From positions 248,001-312,000 of the forward strand of contig JBBPHT010000009.1 of NCBI GenBank assembly GCA_038021145.1: 64,000 bases of DNA. The letters are read 5' to 3'. Of the stretch, positions 22,401 through 32,180 are shown piece by piece. The notes beneath the pieces were generated by a model. That model was given only the letters and a program-made list of their open reading frames with translations, made no database searches and was not told the origin of the DNA. Both the position numbers and the translations under genes were made by a program. Position 1 is the first letter of the stretch. Every line of letters starts with the position of its first letter. Source of the DNA: Phyllosticta citriasiana. Its lineage: Eukaryota > Ascomycota > Dothideomycetes > Botryosphaeriales > Phyllostictaceae.

Positions 22401-25400
22401 CCACTTCTTCGGCATCGTTCCCATCTTCCAACGTTTTGTGAGAAGGCCTCTGTCTTGGCTGACGCAACTTACGCAGATACCTTCTCTCGCGCGACAGATC
22501 CAGACCCTTAATCCGCTCTTGCAAATGATTCATGACCTCGACAGCTGCCGAGGCAGTGTCAGCAAAGATATTGATCTCAAGGCCAGTACTGCGGACACGG
22601 TAGTTGCGTTTGGGAATCTTCCAGGTCCCACTTTGAAGAGCACCGCACAACTCCAGGCCGAAGAACAAATTGCCGCAGTCTTTGACCTTATCCCCGTCGC
22701 TCAACTGGCAAGATAGGCTGATGTGAGGAAGTAAAGCAGAGAATTCAGGAAGCGGGAGAAGTTTATTGTCTGGCCCCAGATTGGTGGCCTTGACCTGTAT
22801 GCGGTTCATCTCAAAAGCAATCGTGGCTGTAGATGAGTCTGGAAGTTTGGTCGGAGCTCTCGCCAGGATGCCAATTCCCGCCATCACGAAGTTGGCGTCG
22901 AAAGCAATGGGTAAATCATCCTTTTCTTCAAGAACGGGCGGCTGCTTCGGTTTCGACTGCGGCAAGGCCTCTTTGGCATTGGTCTGAAGCACTTCAATAT
23001 CGTCCTTGATCGTATTCAAGACGTTCATGACCTCCGGCTCGTTGATTGCCAGGAGTAAACCATGCACTGCAGATGCCTCGATGATAAAAGTATCCATGAT
23101 GCAGTTGAACCCGATTTTCAGGCCCGTTCGGGAGTGAACCATCGTCAAAGTGCCGTTTTGTAAAGGCAAAGTGAATGCAGAAACGGTTTGAGATTGGCGC
23201 TTCTTATGGTTGTGCAAGCAGTGACTTTGCCGGTCGACATCAAAGTTGACCGTCAAAGTTGGATCCTTTTCAAAGAGGGGAGCGATAGAGACTCTTCCGA
23301 TATTTCCGGAAATTACGTAGCTCAGAGACTGTAGCAAAGCAATCTCTACCCGGTAAGAATCCATGAGAAGAGCGACCGTAATGTTGGGAAGGACCGCACC
23401 GTCTTTCTTCTCCGGCGTGCGCGGAGACTCCACCTTGGTTGTCTTGAAACTTTGGACTTGCCCTGCAAAGTACGCAACCTCGTCGCAAATCACTGAGTTG
23501 GCAACTTCGAGGATTCCAAGGACGTCTTCGACGACCTTTAGGCTGAGTTCACCGCTCTTGCCGATCAACAACCACCCCTCAGGCGTGGTCTGTCTCCAGT
23601 CTGCGTCGTCATGAGACACGAAAATGCTTGGCCTAACGACCTGCATTCTCATGAGGAGCCTGCCTCGCGACCGAAGCTCGGATCCAGCAGCGTTGGAGTG
23701 TATGAGGGCGCTGATGCTGACTCCTTCCTTGATCGCTGTTTTGTCTGTTCCAACAACGGACAATTTCATTGCATTGATTGTCGACAGATACCGCAGATTG
23801 ATTGTGTCGATGGCGATGCTTCCGGTGTCTGTAGCAAAGGCGATTTGGAAGCTGTGTACCTCGGGCGTGTCCTTTATGTGAGGCGAGATATCGAGCGCAT
23901 CGTTCTTGTCTGCGGCCCTGTGTGCTTGAGGCGCTTCAGACTGGAACAAACGAAGGACGTTTTCCACGAGTGCGCAAATCTCCCAGCTAATCTTGATCGC
24001 AACATTCTTGGTGCTGACCTCTACCACGCTTGATCTCTGCGCTTCATGAAGCATGAGACCAGATGGCGGGGCAGGAGGGGAGAGCGCGACATCAATGGAC
24101 AACAGCTGGAAAAGGACGTCACTTTGTTCAGGGCCAGGGTCAACGACGAGCCGTATGGCCCCTGTACGAACAGATGCATCTATCCGCATAGGTTTTTTTT
24201 CTTGGGCATCCGAAAAGTCGGGTGTAGAACCATAGAGTTCTCGCATTGCCAAACTCTTTCTCACGTGTGCCAGATCCCACGTCCGCCACTGATCCCAGGC
24301 TTCGATGACGCAATTTTCGGCATCTGGAGGGCACATGGATTGACCACGCATGCACTTGTCGATTATATCCTGCCGTACCTCTGGCGACAAACAGTCGTAA
24401 ATGTAGTGAAGCCGAGATATTATCTTCCAAGAGTCGTGGTTTCTCAAGTGAGAGTTGGCAGCGCGAATAGCGTAAGAAGGACGAGTGATAAAAGCGGGAT
24501 CAGGAATGTCTTTCCCAGCTATTGTCAAAGCGTAAGCCAAGTATCTCAATCGTCTTTGACTCTTCGCGACAAGTTCTGCAAACTTGGCTCCGATTTCATC
24601 TGCGAGAAGAGCAGTCCGATGAATGAGGGACGCAAGGTACTGGACGTGCTTGCTCGAGGTTGCAATGTCCATATCTTTGAAACGAACATTGACCGAAGCT
24701 GAGCTGCCAGCAACAAGCCATACCAGCAATTCGGTCAGCTCTGCCGAGACGGCGACATCGTTTCCAGTGCGTCCAGTGTGTTTCTCTCTCGCCGACACGC
24801 TTATTGACTTGAGTGTGGTGTGCAACGACAGGGTACTTTTGTCAGCTTCCTGTTTGGGCCATTTTTTGTCTCTGACGGAAACGGCAAGATGGTCAAGGAC
24901 CAGGTCATACTGATCCTTCCCGATATCCGTTCTGTCGCCATTCAGCGGTGGAATGTTGCTCACAAATCTAAGGTGAAATGATGGCAACCGTAGGTTACAT
25001 TCAGTAGACGATCCCTTGCCGTCAATCAATTTCTGCAGATCCATGATCTTGCCCATGATGGTCATTTGGAAGTCGTCTAGTATGTCCCGCGGATGTCGTG
25101 GTTGCAACGTGTCGATCAGATTGACCACCGTTGAGACAGCATTTGGAGTTATCAGAGCCCGAATCCCAGGCTCAAAGCTCACGAGGAAGCTCGTGTGGGA
25201 GAAGTTCTCGTCGAAGGTCTTGTTGGAAACGTCATTGAATATGACAGCATTTTTCAAGTGCGTCCCCCAATGAGACGGTCTTTGAGGGAATTCCGGAACC
25301 TCCGAGGTGTCGAAATCAACGCCATGCAGAGGGAAATAAGGCGTCTCCAACGAGCTGGTGAGCGCTATCGAGGGTTTCAAAGGTGCAAAGTAGCCTCTGC

Positions 25401-28400
25401 CCTCTGCCAGAGACATCGGGGTCGCGTAAGGGCCTGTCAATCTTCTCTCCGGTGTCGACGGTCTTGTCATGTTGCTGTCCCCGCTCAAGTTTCTCCGACG
25501 GTTTCCTGACTTGGGCCTTTGAGCTGCTTCGATGCTCTCTTTGAGGGAGCCCTTTGATGCCATTCGCCGCAAGTTTTCCACTCTTGAATTGGGTTTCACA
25601 AACGACCCTTGCCTAATGGATGCTGTAGAAATCGACAACTTGGAGGGCCCACTGCGAGTAGACGACTCAGTTGACACACTACCATGCCGTATCGTAGAGC
25701 TGCCGTTCAGGGGTGTTGGCGGGAACGGGGATTGCATTGCCGGAGGGTCTACTCGCAGAGCTGGATTCGGCCGCTCAAAGCTTTCCATGTCATCAAGAAG
25801 CAACCATTGAGCCCTATGAGTCCGTAGGTCGCTTTCTTTGACATGTGCTTGCTGGGCCCGTCGATCATCGGTGAAATGAAGTTTTCGCTTGAGCATGCTC
25901 AGTCGAATGTCAGTCTGCAAGTATGCTTGCGGTTCCACTTTCGCTGCCCCGCTACGATTCCGTTGACGGGAAGCTGTCCTGGAATCAACGCATGCAACAA
26001 CCAAGCTGGGAATCAGTACGTTCAGCCTTTGAGAAAAGGTCGAACGCGCCCAGTCATTGAAGTCGACGCTGATGGGATCTGCGCGGATGAGTAAGGCTTC
26101 CTGGGCTACGTGCAACCACATGCTGACCGCATTAGTCTTCACCCTAAAGAAGTTGACGTCGTGGATGAGGGCGGAATTGACCAACGGAAGGGCGTTCTCG
26201 TCGTCGTCAAGACAGAATGCAAAACAACGTCCAAAGCCGGCAAACTTGTCCAACAGCATCGCAGAGCATTCGCCGGTAATGGATCCAATGTTGAATTCCC
26301 ATCCACACAAGTAGCTCGGCTCCGCTGGAGGCAGACCAAAGGTGTGGTGCCCATGAAGTTTGATCAGGCTCACGTAGAGCTGCGTCTGGCTGTTGTCCAC
26401 GCCCGCCCCTTCTTTTGCATTTATGACTCCTAATGACGCGCTCAGAGGGCTGAAGTCCATGGCAAGATCCATGTAGTAGTTGGTAACACGGAGGTCCTGG
26501 TGGAAAAATGGAACATCAACACGAATGTGATCTTCCGCGGTATAAAGATTGGCCGGAAGCAAGACGCTGGAGTCATTTGCTTCGATCGTCAGAATGACAT
26601 CGAGATCATTCGACTTGCTTGCAGCTTGTTCGGCAGAATTGATCGGCGGAGCTTCTGCGCCGTTGCTCTGAGGAAGTTCTCGGAATTCCTCGAGGGTTTT
26701 AAAATGCATGTCTTCGCCAAAGTAGTTGTCTTTGAAAGTCATGAAATGCTTGATCAGGAAGCCATACATGGTGAGCACAAGGGATGAACCGCGGACATCG
26801 AGATGAAGTCTGTCAGTGAGCCCAAGAGCCGTCTCAGAAAAGTAATCGTAGCTTCCCAAGACGATGAGCTCCTTGAGATCCGCCAAATGCTTGTCCTTGA
26901 GAAAGGCTGCAGCTGTGTTCCCCGGGGGTAATGAGAGGTCAAGGCTGATTTCATCGCCGCGAGCATCGAAGGTGATGCAATTCTCTATCGGCTGAAACTT
27001 TTCAAGTGGAATTCCTAAATGAACACCAAGGTTCTTTCCATGAAACAATATGAAGTGGTTATCTTCTAGGTCAGCTGGGTTGTTGATGATGTTTGAATCG
27101 TTGGTGTTCAAGTAGAGCCTAAGGTTCTGGAAATCCATGTTCAAGAAATACTTGAAAGGCGTAAACGTGTAGTACTCGGATGGAGGTCCAGAGCCCCAAT
27201 CGTTGACCAGGTCTGTAATCAGGAACATGTGATCTCTCAGGAGGAACAGGTCCATATCGTTGAATCTCATGTTGAAGCCCCACTGACGCAAGGCGTTCCA
27301 TTTGAGCGGGCTGGACAAGTTGCAGTCCATCTCAACTGCGCCAGATTTCCAGAGAAGGTCGTGGTTGACGCTCGAGAAGCTCTCGGTACCACGTAAATCG
27401 ACGTCCAAGCTATTTGTGTAGCCTTGCGGGCCGGCAACCATGTCCATGATATAACTGATGGTGGAGTTGGCCTCAACCACAATGTCAAGCCAGCCAAACG
27501 GCCGCACGTTTTGGGCCGTCGCACCGGCCTCGCGTTTTGCAGCTCTCGAATATTTTCTTCGACCCCTGGTACGACCATTGGCGTTGGAAGCATTTCTGCT
27601 ACTGCCGGCGACGGTATGTGCGCGCCCTTTCCATTTCCAGTCCTTTGATTTCTCTCGCAGCGGGATGCGGATAACACACTGCTCCTCCAGGCTGATGAAG
27701 ATTTTGAAAACGGTAGCCACGCGAGTATCACCTGGAGCGAGAGGCTTTGCAGGTATTGAGTCTGTAAACAACGCTGGGAAAAAGTAGTTTTGCAAGATGA
27801 CGCGATGACGGTCGGCCCAGGGACCGTAATGGAACATGGCATCGTAGACATGCAAATCAAGGCCGTACTCTGGTGGAAGACTGCCATTGATATCTAAGGT
27901 ATTGAAGCTGGCCTGCCGTTCAAAATTGGTCGAAAGTGTTGGCACGATTCCCGGCACATCCCAGAAGAGGCTCATGCTGAGACGACTGCAGTCCGCGATC
28001 AAAGAGAACTTTGCATATTCAACACCGTCCCATTCATCATGTTCGTTGTGATCATCATCGTCCAGGTATCTCGTCAAGCCTTGCCAACGACCCTGACCCA
28101 GAAATGGAGGCTGAGCAGGAGGTGCCCGGTTTTTTTTGGGCTTCCGAGAGTCTGCAAGGGAATTCTGTGATGAGTTGAAATGATAAAACAGATCTTGAAC
28201 GGGTGTCAAGGCTCGTCTCCAAAGAGAAAGTCTTCGCTCCCTCCTCGCAATGCCTGGTATGGCTTCATCCTGGCCATGACGCTTCAGACGGGCCGCGGTA
28301 GCCAGCTGAGGATTCTTGTAGTCGGGGTTTGGCTTCATGTGGATCGTGGGTTTGTCAAAGTCAAGGTTGAACACTTGTTTGTACAAGTCCAAGGGCCCAG

Positions 28401-29319
28401 CATGCGCAGCAGTAATCTCTCCACTTGCCTTGTCACATTTTGCTACAAGCACAGAGGGGGTGCTTTCGTTGCCCATTACAGCCGCGGCCTTGTTGCAGTC
28501 GATTCGGACGGGGAGAAAACGAAGGAACGAGGGAATTTCCGGCGGCTTCTTGACCTCCTCCGACTCCGAAGCCGAATTTTGGGCATCAGCTGAAGCTGTT
28601 CCGACGCGCGATGCCGACTTTTGCTTGCTGCTGTTGGTATTACGGCGATGCAGCACGGACTGGACCTTGTCTGAAAAGGCAGTGGGCGCATAAGTGCTTT
28701 GTTGGGAAACGGGCACATCGCGACTAGGAGACGGGGTTGATTTCGTAGTGTCCGTGGCACGAGTGAAGTTTTCTAGGATGGAGTCGTAGGCAGGGGTGCG
28801 ATTGTACAGAAAGGCCTCGACACCGGAAACCTTGATGGAGATTCGGCACGGCAATTCCTTGATTTTCTGCTTTCCACCTTCTTCTGCCCTGGCATCATTG
28901 TGGCTTCGCTCTCGCGACCCGCTATCCTCTGTGCTCGACGTGTGCAGCTGTCCCGGCTTTGGGGTGACCCGGCCGCGGTCAAAAATCTCCGTCTGTTTGG
29001 CCTTTCCGTACCAGAAGCGCCATGTCAAGTACCCGCCGTGGATAAGGATGGTCTGGTTGTGGCCATGATATCGAATGTCCTTCCAGAACAAGCGGCCTCC
29101 CAGCAAAGATATCTGCAGCGACTCGATGTCGATGTATGCGCGGTACGTGTGCCATGTGTAGGCTCGAATGCCGTACGAGACCAGAGTCGCGAACAGCCTG
29201 TTGAAGTAGAAGAGGAAGAAGACTGTGAGAATGCCGCAGACGAGCAATTCAACGAGAAACTGCCAGATAAGACCGCGATGAGCACCAAGCGGCTGCGAAG
29301 TGAGCTCGTTGTTCGCCAT
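19405..29319 (-). CDS. csf1: Csf1, bridge-like lipid transfer protein (BLTP1/Tweek family)
   Basis: A single uninterrupted frame of 3304 codons. A membrane-anchor helix (about residues 18-50, rich in Leu/Phe/Val) is followed by IDIESLQISLLGGRLFWKDI and the conserved HGHNQTILIHGGYLTWRFW, which are diagnostic of fungal Csf1. The rest is built of long beta-rich stretches, as in the repeating-beta-groove bridge proteins (Vps13, Atg2, BLTP1). Csf1 is ER-anchored and is thought to move phospholipids along a hydrophobic groove at membrane contacts; yeast csf1 mutants are cold-sensitive and affect GPI-anchor and lipid supply. Low-complexity Ser/Pro linkers occur near residues 1140-1320, and a Ser/Ala/Pro stretch lies close to the C-terminus before IEWIGLHRDRLPNVTHQIV. 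The start has a good context (GCCATGGCG). Length fits the family (around 3000 aa). The absence of introns over 9.9 kb is notable beside intron-bearing neighbours. Confidence 0.96.
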   Translation of the reverse strand: MANNELTSQPLGAHRGLIWQFLVELLVCGILTVFFLFYFNRLFATLVSYGIRAYTWHTYRAYIDIESLQISLLGGRLFWKDIRYHGHNQTILIHGGYLTWRFWYGKAKQTEIFDRGRVTPKPGQLHTSSTEDSGSRERSHNDARAEEGGKQKIKELPCRISIKVSGVEAFLYNRTPAYDSILENFTRATDTTKSTPSPSRDVPVSQQSTYAPTAFSDKVQSVLHRRNTNSSKQKSASRVGTASADAQNSASESEEVKKPPEIPSFLRFLPVRIDCNKAAAVMGNESTPSVLVAKCDKASGEITAAHAGPLDLYKQVFNLDFDKPTIHMKPNPDYKNPQLATAARLKRHGQDEAIPGIARRERRLSLWRRALTPVQDLFYHFNSSQNSLADSRKPKKNRAPPAQPPFLGQGRWQGLTRYLDDDDHNEHDEWDGVEYAKFSLIADCSRLSMSLFWDVPGIVPTLSTNFERQASFNTLDINGSLPPEYGLDLHVYDAMFHYGPWADRHRVILQNYFFPALFTDSIPAKPLAPGDTRVATVFKIFISLEEQCVIRIPLREKSKDWKWKGRAHTVAGSSRNASNANGRTRGRRKYSRAAKREAGATAQNVRPFGWLDIVVEANSTISYIMDMVAGPQGYTNSLDVDLRGTESFSSVNHDLLWKSGAVEMDCNLSSPLKWNALRQWGFNMRFNDMDLFLLRDHMFLITDLVNDWGSGPPSEYYTFTPFKYFLNMDFQNLRLYLNTNDSNIINNPADLEDNHFILFHGKNLGVHLGIPLEKFQPIENCITFDARGDEISLDLSLPPGNTAAAFLKDKHLADLKELIVLGSYDYFSETALGLTDRLHLDVRGSSLVLTMYGFLIKHFMTFKDNYFGEDMHFKTLEEFRELPQSNGAEAPPINSAEQAASKSNDLDVILTIEANDSSVLLPANLYTAEDHIRVDVPFFHQDLRVTNYYMDLAMDFSPLSASLGVINAKEGAGVDNSQTQLYVSLIKLHGHHTFGLPPAEPSYLCGWEFNIGSITGECSAMLLDKFAGFGRCFAFCLDDDENALPLVNSALIHDVNFFRVKTNAVSMWLHVAQEALLIRADPISVDFNDWARSTFSQRLNVLIPSLVVACVDSRTASRQRNRSGAAKVEPQAYLQTDIRLSMLKRKLHFTDDRRAQQAHVKESDLRTHRAQWLLLDDMESFERPNPALRVDPPAMQSPFPPTPLNGSSTIRHGSVSTESSTRSGPSKLSISTASIRQGSFVKPNSRVENLRRMASKGSLKESIEAAQRPKSGNRRRNLSGDSNMTRPSTPERRLTGPYATPMSLAEGRGYFAPLKPSIALTSSLETPYFPLHGVDFDTSEVPEFPQRPSHWGTHLKNAVIFNDVSNKTFDENFSHTSFLVSFEPGIRALITPNAVSTVVNLIDTLQPRHPRDILDDFQMTIMGKIMDLQKLIDGKGSSTECNLRLPSFHLRFVSNIPPLNGDRTDIGKDQYDLVLDHLAVSVRDKKWPKQEADKSTLSLHTTLKSISVSAREKHTGRTGNDVAVSAELTELLVWLVAGSSASVNVRFKDMDIATSSKHVQYLASLIHRTALLADEIGAKFAELVAKSQRRLRYLAYALTIAGKDIPDPAFITRPSYAIRAANSHLRNHDSWKIISRLHYIYDCLSPEVRQDIIDKCMRGQSMCPPDAENCVIEAWDQWRTWDLAHVRKSLAMRELYGSTPDFSDAQEKKPMRIDASVRTGAIRLVVDPGPEQSDVLFQLLSIDVALSPPAPPSGLMLHEAQRSSVVEVSTKNVAIKISWEICALVENVLRLFQSEAPQAHRAADKNDALDISPHIKDTPEVHSFQIAFATDTGSIAIDTINLRYLSTINAMKLSVVGTDKTAIKEGVSISALIHSNAAGSELRSRGRLLMRMQVVRPSIFVSHDDADWRQTTPEGWLLIGKSGELSLKVVEDVLGILEVANSVICDEVAYFAGQVQSFKTTKVESPRTPEKKDGAVLPNITVALLMDSYRVEIALLQSLSYVISGNIGRVSIAPLFEKDPTLTVNFDVDRQSHCLHNHKKRQSQTVSAFTLPLQNGTLTMVHSRTGLKIGFNCIMDTFIIEASAVHGLLLAINEPEVMNVLNTIKDDIEVLQTNAKEALPQSKPKQPPVLEEKDDLPIAFDANFVMAGIGILARAPTKLPDSSTATIAFEMNRIQVKATNLGPDNKLLPLPEFSALLPHISLSCQLSDGDKVKDCGNLFFGLELCGALQSGTWKIPKRNYRVRSTGLEINIFADTASAAVEVMNHLQERIKGLDLSRERRYLRKLRQPRQRPSHKTLEDGNDAEEVDQMAASGLFTTAASLELSDIQISWIVGNSVSAYPGRERNDLVLSFKRIELATRSEETARLSIEDVQLQMVPTNQSKRLRSANSALLPEVVFNVSYISSNTERRFAFNAAGKSLDLRLDSKFILPASILEESISLAGQKVHAATESWHMAAANLTTTDGQSDGQSAKKLIGNKRLSSLLVDADFAGAVVTLQGQAPVTSAAPRTSGTGAGRSGRYGQFSSEGSNTSTTLRAPGVTLKVEYRDDSTDPSLNAELKVDASTNMLHPSVVPLIMDISNSVKEVVQYKGDNVPKRPRKPTEPKHPQKFLEEENLITADPSAILGKTRLNLGLRICKQEFSLSCQPIARVAATARFEDIYLTINSIKSTEQGHFFAVSATFDHLQASVQHVYSRESTFSFDVNRVVLSVMNSKHLSGTSGISAILKIDPMRTHINARQLQDFLLFREIWIPPEVRRASKPASPAPNEGPQEYLVQRYEQVTAAAAFPWNATVSIEELAVDLDLGQAIGKPSFKIVNLWASSKKTSDWEENLCIGMERISIDSAGRTSGFVELLDSKVRTSISWPSRGEGVRRSPHIQASLGFDRLSLKTSFDYQPFAVADITTFNFLMYNVRGPHIGARDRLVVMLEGDKVQAFITTTSAAQAIALSQAFDRLISENQTAYKQSIKDIERFLRRTSSASSTPPEGSRSETPPKPDKDQEAKTPISLHTDVVVTLSSISFGAFPSTFSDHQILLLTASDVQARFAVGLEDFKVHSGLGMTLGELSVALASINHKGPQAVSDLTVEDVVANAAAARGGTILRVPKVIAAMQTWQASGSNHIDYIFKSSFEGKVDVGWNYSRISFIRNMWNTHSRALANRLGKPLPESAVKITGGGLSDSAKSPTDPNAPPLPSPLAATNGANNSPTKTPDDSNTAASSPASPSAADSNKITAVVNVPQSRYEYTALETPVIETPQLRDMGEATPPLEWIGLHRDRLPNVTHQIVIVTLLEIVKEVEDAYASILGST

Positions 29320-29788
29320 GGCGGACCGGGCTACTCCTGGGACGGGACGGTGGCCTCGGGGGTCTTGCGATCATTGTGGGTACCAGCGACGCGGCCTAGC
29401 ATTGGGCGAGTCCGTGAGAAACGTGATGGAGTCGAAATGTTTTGAGGCGGAAGTGCTTGGCGGGAGATGCAGCGGACTGGAGGGAGGGATGGACGGGAGC
29501 GGTCAGCAGGAGGGAATGCTGGCAGTGAGTGGACCTAGGATGACGACGCCCGTGCTCAACGCCGGGAGACTGGAGGGATCAACACATCGCTCGCATACCT
29601 ACTCTCCGCCCGTTTGCACCACCAACTCCACCCATTCTCGCCTTTTTTCCCTCCTTCTCCTCTGGCTAGCTCTGTCGCCCGCAGAGCTCGCCATCCCGCG
29701 AGACTTCCAGGGCCGCAGCGTTGCGGTTTGCGGCAGCTTCGTTTCCCAGCTCCCCTCCCCGCCGTCAACGAATCCGAGGGTCCACACC
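29320..29788. promoter_or_regulatory. Shared upstream region of csf1 and the TMEM184-like gene
   Basis: The 469 bp between divergent start codons must carry both promoters. Pyrimidine-rich sequence runs through 29630-29680. No specific operator is identified. Confidence 0.5.
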
Positions 29789-32180
29789 ATGGGGGAGCAG
29801 GCCAACGCCGGTGGCACGGGCGGCAGACTGGGACATGTTGTCGTGATAGTCGCTGGTGTAGCGGCTCTCGTCGCTACCCTGTTGACCGTCATGTAAGAGC
29901 TTGCCTCTTTGTCCTGCATTCTCCTGCTAATCTCAAGCTCCCAGGTCCATATGGTTGCAGTCGTAAGAATCCCAACAGCACGCGACCATTCAAACAGCGG
30001 TCAAGACGCTGACCCGAGCGCAGGAAAAACTATCGAAAACCGCTACTGCAAAGATATGTCGTGCGCATACTTTTAATGTGCGTGGCGCAAATCCACCGTT
30101 GGGGGCCATCGCTAAATCTACTACAGGGTCCCAATATACTCTGCTGCTTCATGGGCCAGTCTGGTGTCTCTCAAGGCTGCTTTCTGGATAGATCCCTTCC
30201 GAGATGTCTACGAGGTCAGCCACCCACGCGTTTTGGGGCAGTACACAGTGCTGATGCATGTCTAGGCATTCACCATCTACACCTTCTTCCAACTCCTCAT
30301 CAACTTTATCGGCGGCGAGCGGGCCCTGATTATCCTCATGACTGGTCGAGCCCCTGTTCCTCATCTCTGGCCGCTGAACTACATTCTGCCCAAGGTTGAC
30401 ATCTCGGATCCGCACACCTTTCTCGCCATTAAGCGTGGGATCCTGCAGTACACATGGCTGAAGCCCATCCTGGCCATTGCAACAATCGTAATGAAAGCCA
30501 CGGACACATACCAGGAAGGTTACATTGGAATCACGTCCGGATACTTTTGGAGTGGCTTGATTTACAATGTCAGCATCACTGTGAGTCTGTACGCCCTGGC
30601 CATGTTCTGGGTGTGCATGTCACACGACCTCAAACCCTTCCGGCCCATGCCCAAATTTCTGTGCATCAAGGGAATCATCTTTGCGTCCTACTGGCAGGGC
30701 TTCTTTCTTTCCATCTTGGTCTGGTTGGGCGCCATTCCGGACGATGTGCCCGGTTACACTCCGGACAACCTCGCCGCGTCTATTCAAGACGCGCTCATTT
30801 GCTTCGAAATGCCTGCATTTGCCATTGCCCACTGGTATGCGTTCTCGTGGCATGACTATGCCGACGTTACCATATCTGCAGCGCGGATGCCCGTCAAGTA
30901 CGCGTTGCGAGACGCGTTTGGCCCAATGGACCTCATTCAGGACACCAAGGATACATTTGCAGGCAAAAAGTACGAGTACCGGTACTTTGATGCTCACGAC
31001 AATGTCCTTGCCCACGAAGACTCCCACTCCCGTGCAGCTCGAATGATGCAGGGCATGCGCTACGAGAGGGGCGGCAAAGGCAAATACTGGATACCCAGAC
31101 CAAAATCAGAGCGCACCCCGCTGCTTGGTGGCTTCGTCTCTTCCAGTAGAGCAAGGGCAATGAGTCCAGGGGCGCATCGAGCACTCGAAGCCGCCAAATA
31201 TGGCTCGGCAGAAGATGACATGGAGGATCCTCAGCTGAGCCCCGAGGACGAGCAACTGTTCACCAATGCTCGGGCGCTCGAGTTTGGCGACTGGAACGTG
31301 AGTACTGATCACATTGTCGTTGAGAAAGACTGCTGACCGCGCCACAGTATCCTGTCATCACCGCGCACTATGCATCACGTGAAGACCACCTCTACAGAGA
31401 ACCCGTCATGATCACTGCATCAACCAACAGGAATCTGATTCAACCCACCCGCGAGAATAGGCAACGTCGTAGGAGCCAAATTCAACATCTGCAGCAGTCT
31501 GTCGACAAGGGCAAGCACCGCGGTAGCACTAGCAGCCACGGAAGTGAGCCTCCAACAAGCGCCAAGTCGCGCAAATCCATGGCCAGCACGCTGCTCCGCC
31601 GCGACACCAACTCGTCCTCAGGATCGTCAAAGTCGGACCGCAGTCAGCTTGTCGACTTGGTCGTAGAAGACCGTGAGGCTGAGGAGATTGAGCGCGTGCG
31701 GGCCCGCAAGGAAGGCGGGCCGGGCTGGAATCAGGCAGAGCCGAAGCACTTTGTGTAAGTTGTCGCTCATGATTTGCCCGCTACTCCTTTGCATCCAGCA
31801 GGAGTCGCGTTCTTCCCACGGATTCTTTGGCTAACAGGAATTCTAGGCGGACTTACCCGCCCGCTGGTCCTACCGAGGAAGTGCGCGAAGGCTTCGACCC
31901 AGACCATCCCGTGCCCGACCAGCCCGAGCGCGAACACAACCTCGATGCGCCTTTCACCGTCGGCGAAGACGACCCGCAGCCCCCTAATCCAACTCAAGAT
32001 GAACGCCCCCTCGTCTCTGATGACGCCAGGCGCTGGCAGCGCAGAGAATATGGCGGCAGTGGAGACGATGACGACAGTAGTGAAGCCGGCAAGGGCGACA
32101 GCGTCATGGGCGCTGAAAACGGCGGCATCAAGTACGGCAGCTTCAGGGAGGAGAGGAGTGTGTGGGAGCGCGATGATTAG
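29789..32180 (+). CDS. TMEM184 / organic solute transporter Ost-alpha family protein
   Basis: Seven exons (29789-29892, 29945-29962, 30024-30077, 30127-30214, 30266-31297, 31348-31754, 31847-32180) join in phase to 678 aa. The first helix (VVVIVAGVAALVATLLTV) is followed by NYRKPLLQRYVVRILLMVPI, DVYEAFTIYTFFQLLINFIG and then WLKPILAIATIVMKATDTY, PMPKFLCIKGIIFASYWQGF and ALICFEMPAFAIAHWYAFSW. This order is that of the seven-helix solute_trans_a (DUF300) family, which includes human TMEM184 and Ost-alpha. The second exon is only 18 nt. The C-terminal third is a long hydrophilic cytosolic tail, Ser- and charge-rich, ending VWERDD. The substrate is unknown for fungal members. It is divergent from csf1, but that does not prove a joint role. 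Confidence 0.9.

Noticed and set aside
24046..24702. 218-codon frame on the plus strand opposite csf1
   Set aside because: It lies wholly antisense to a confidently identified coding region, has no recognisable domain, and is expected from the codon use of the sense strand.
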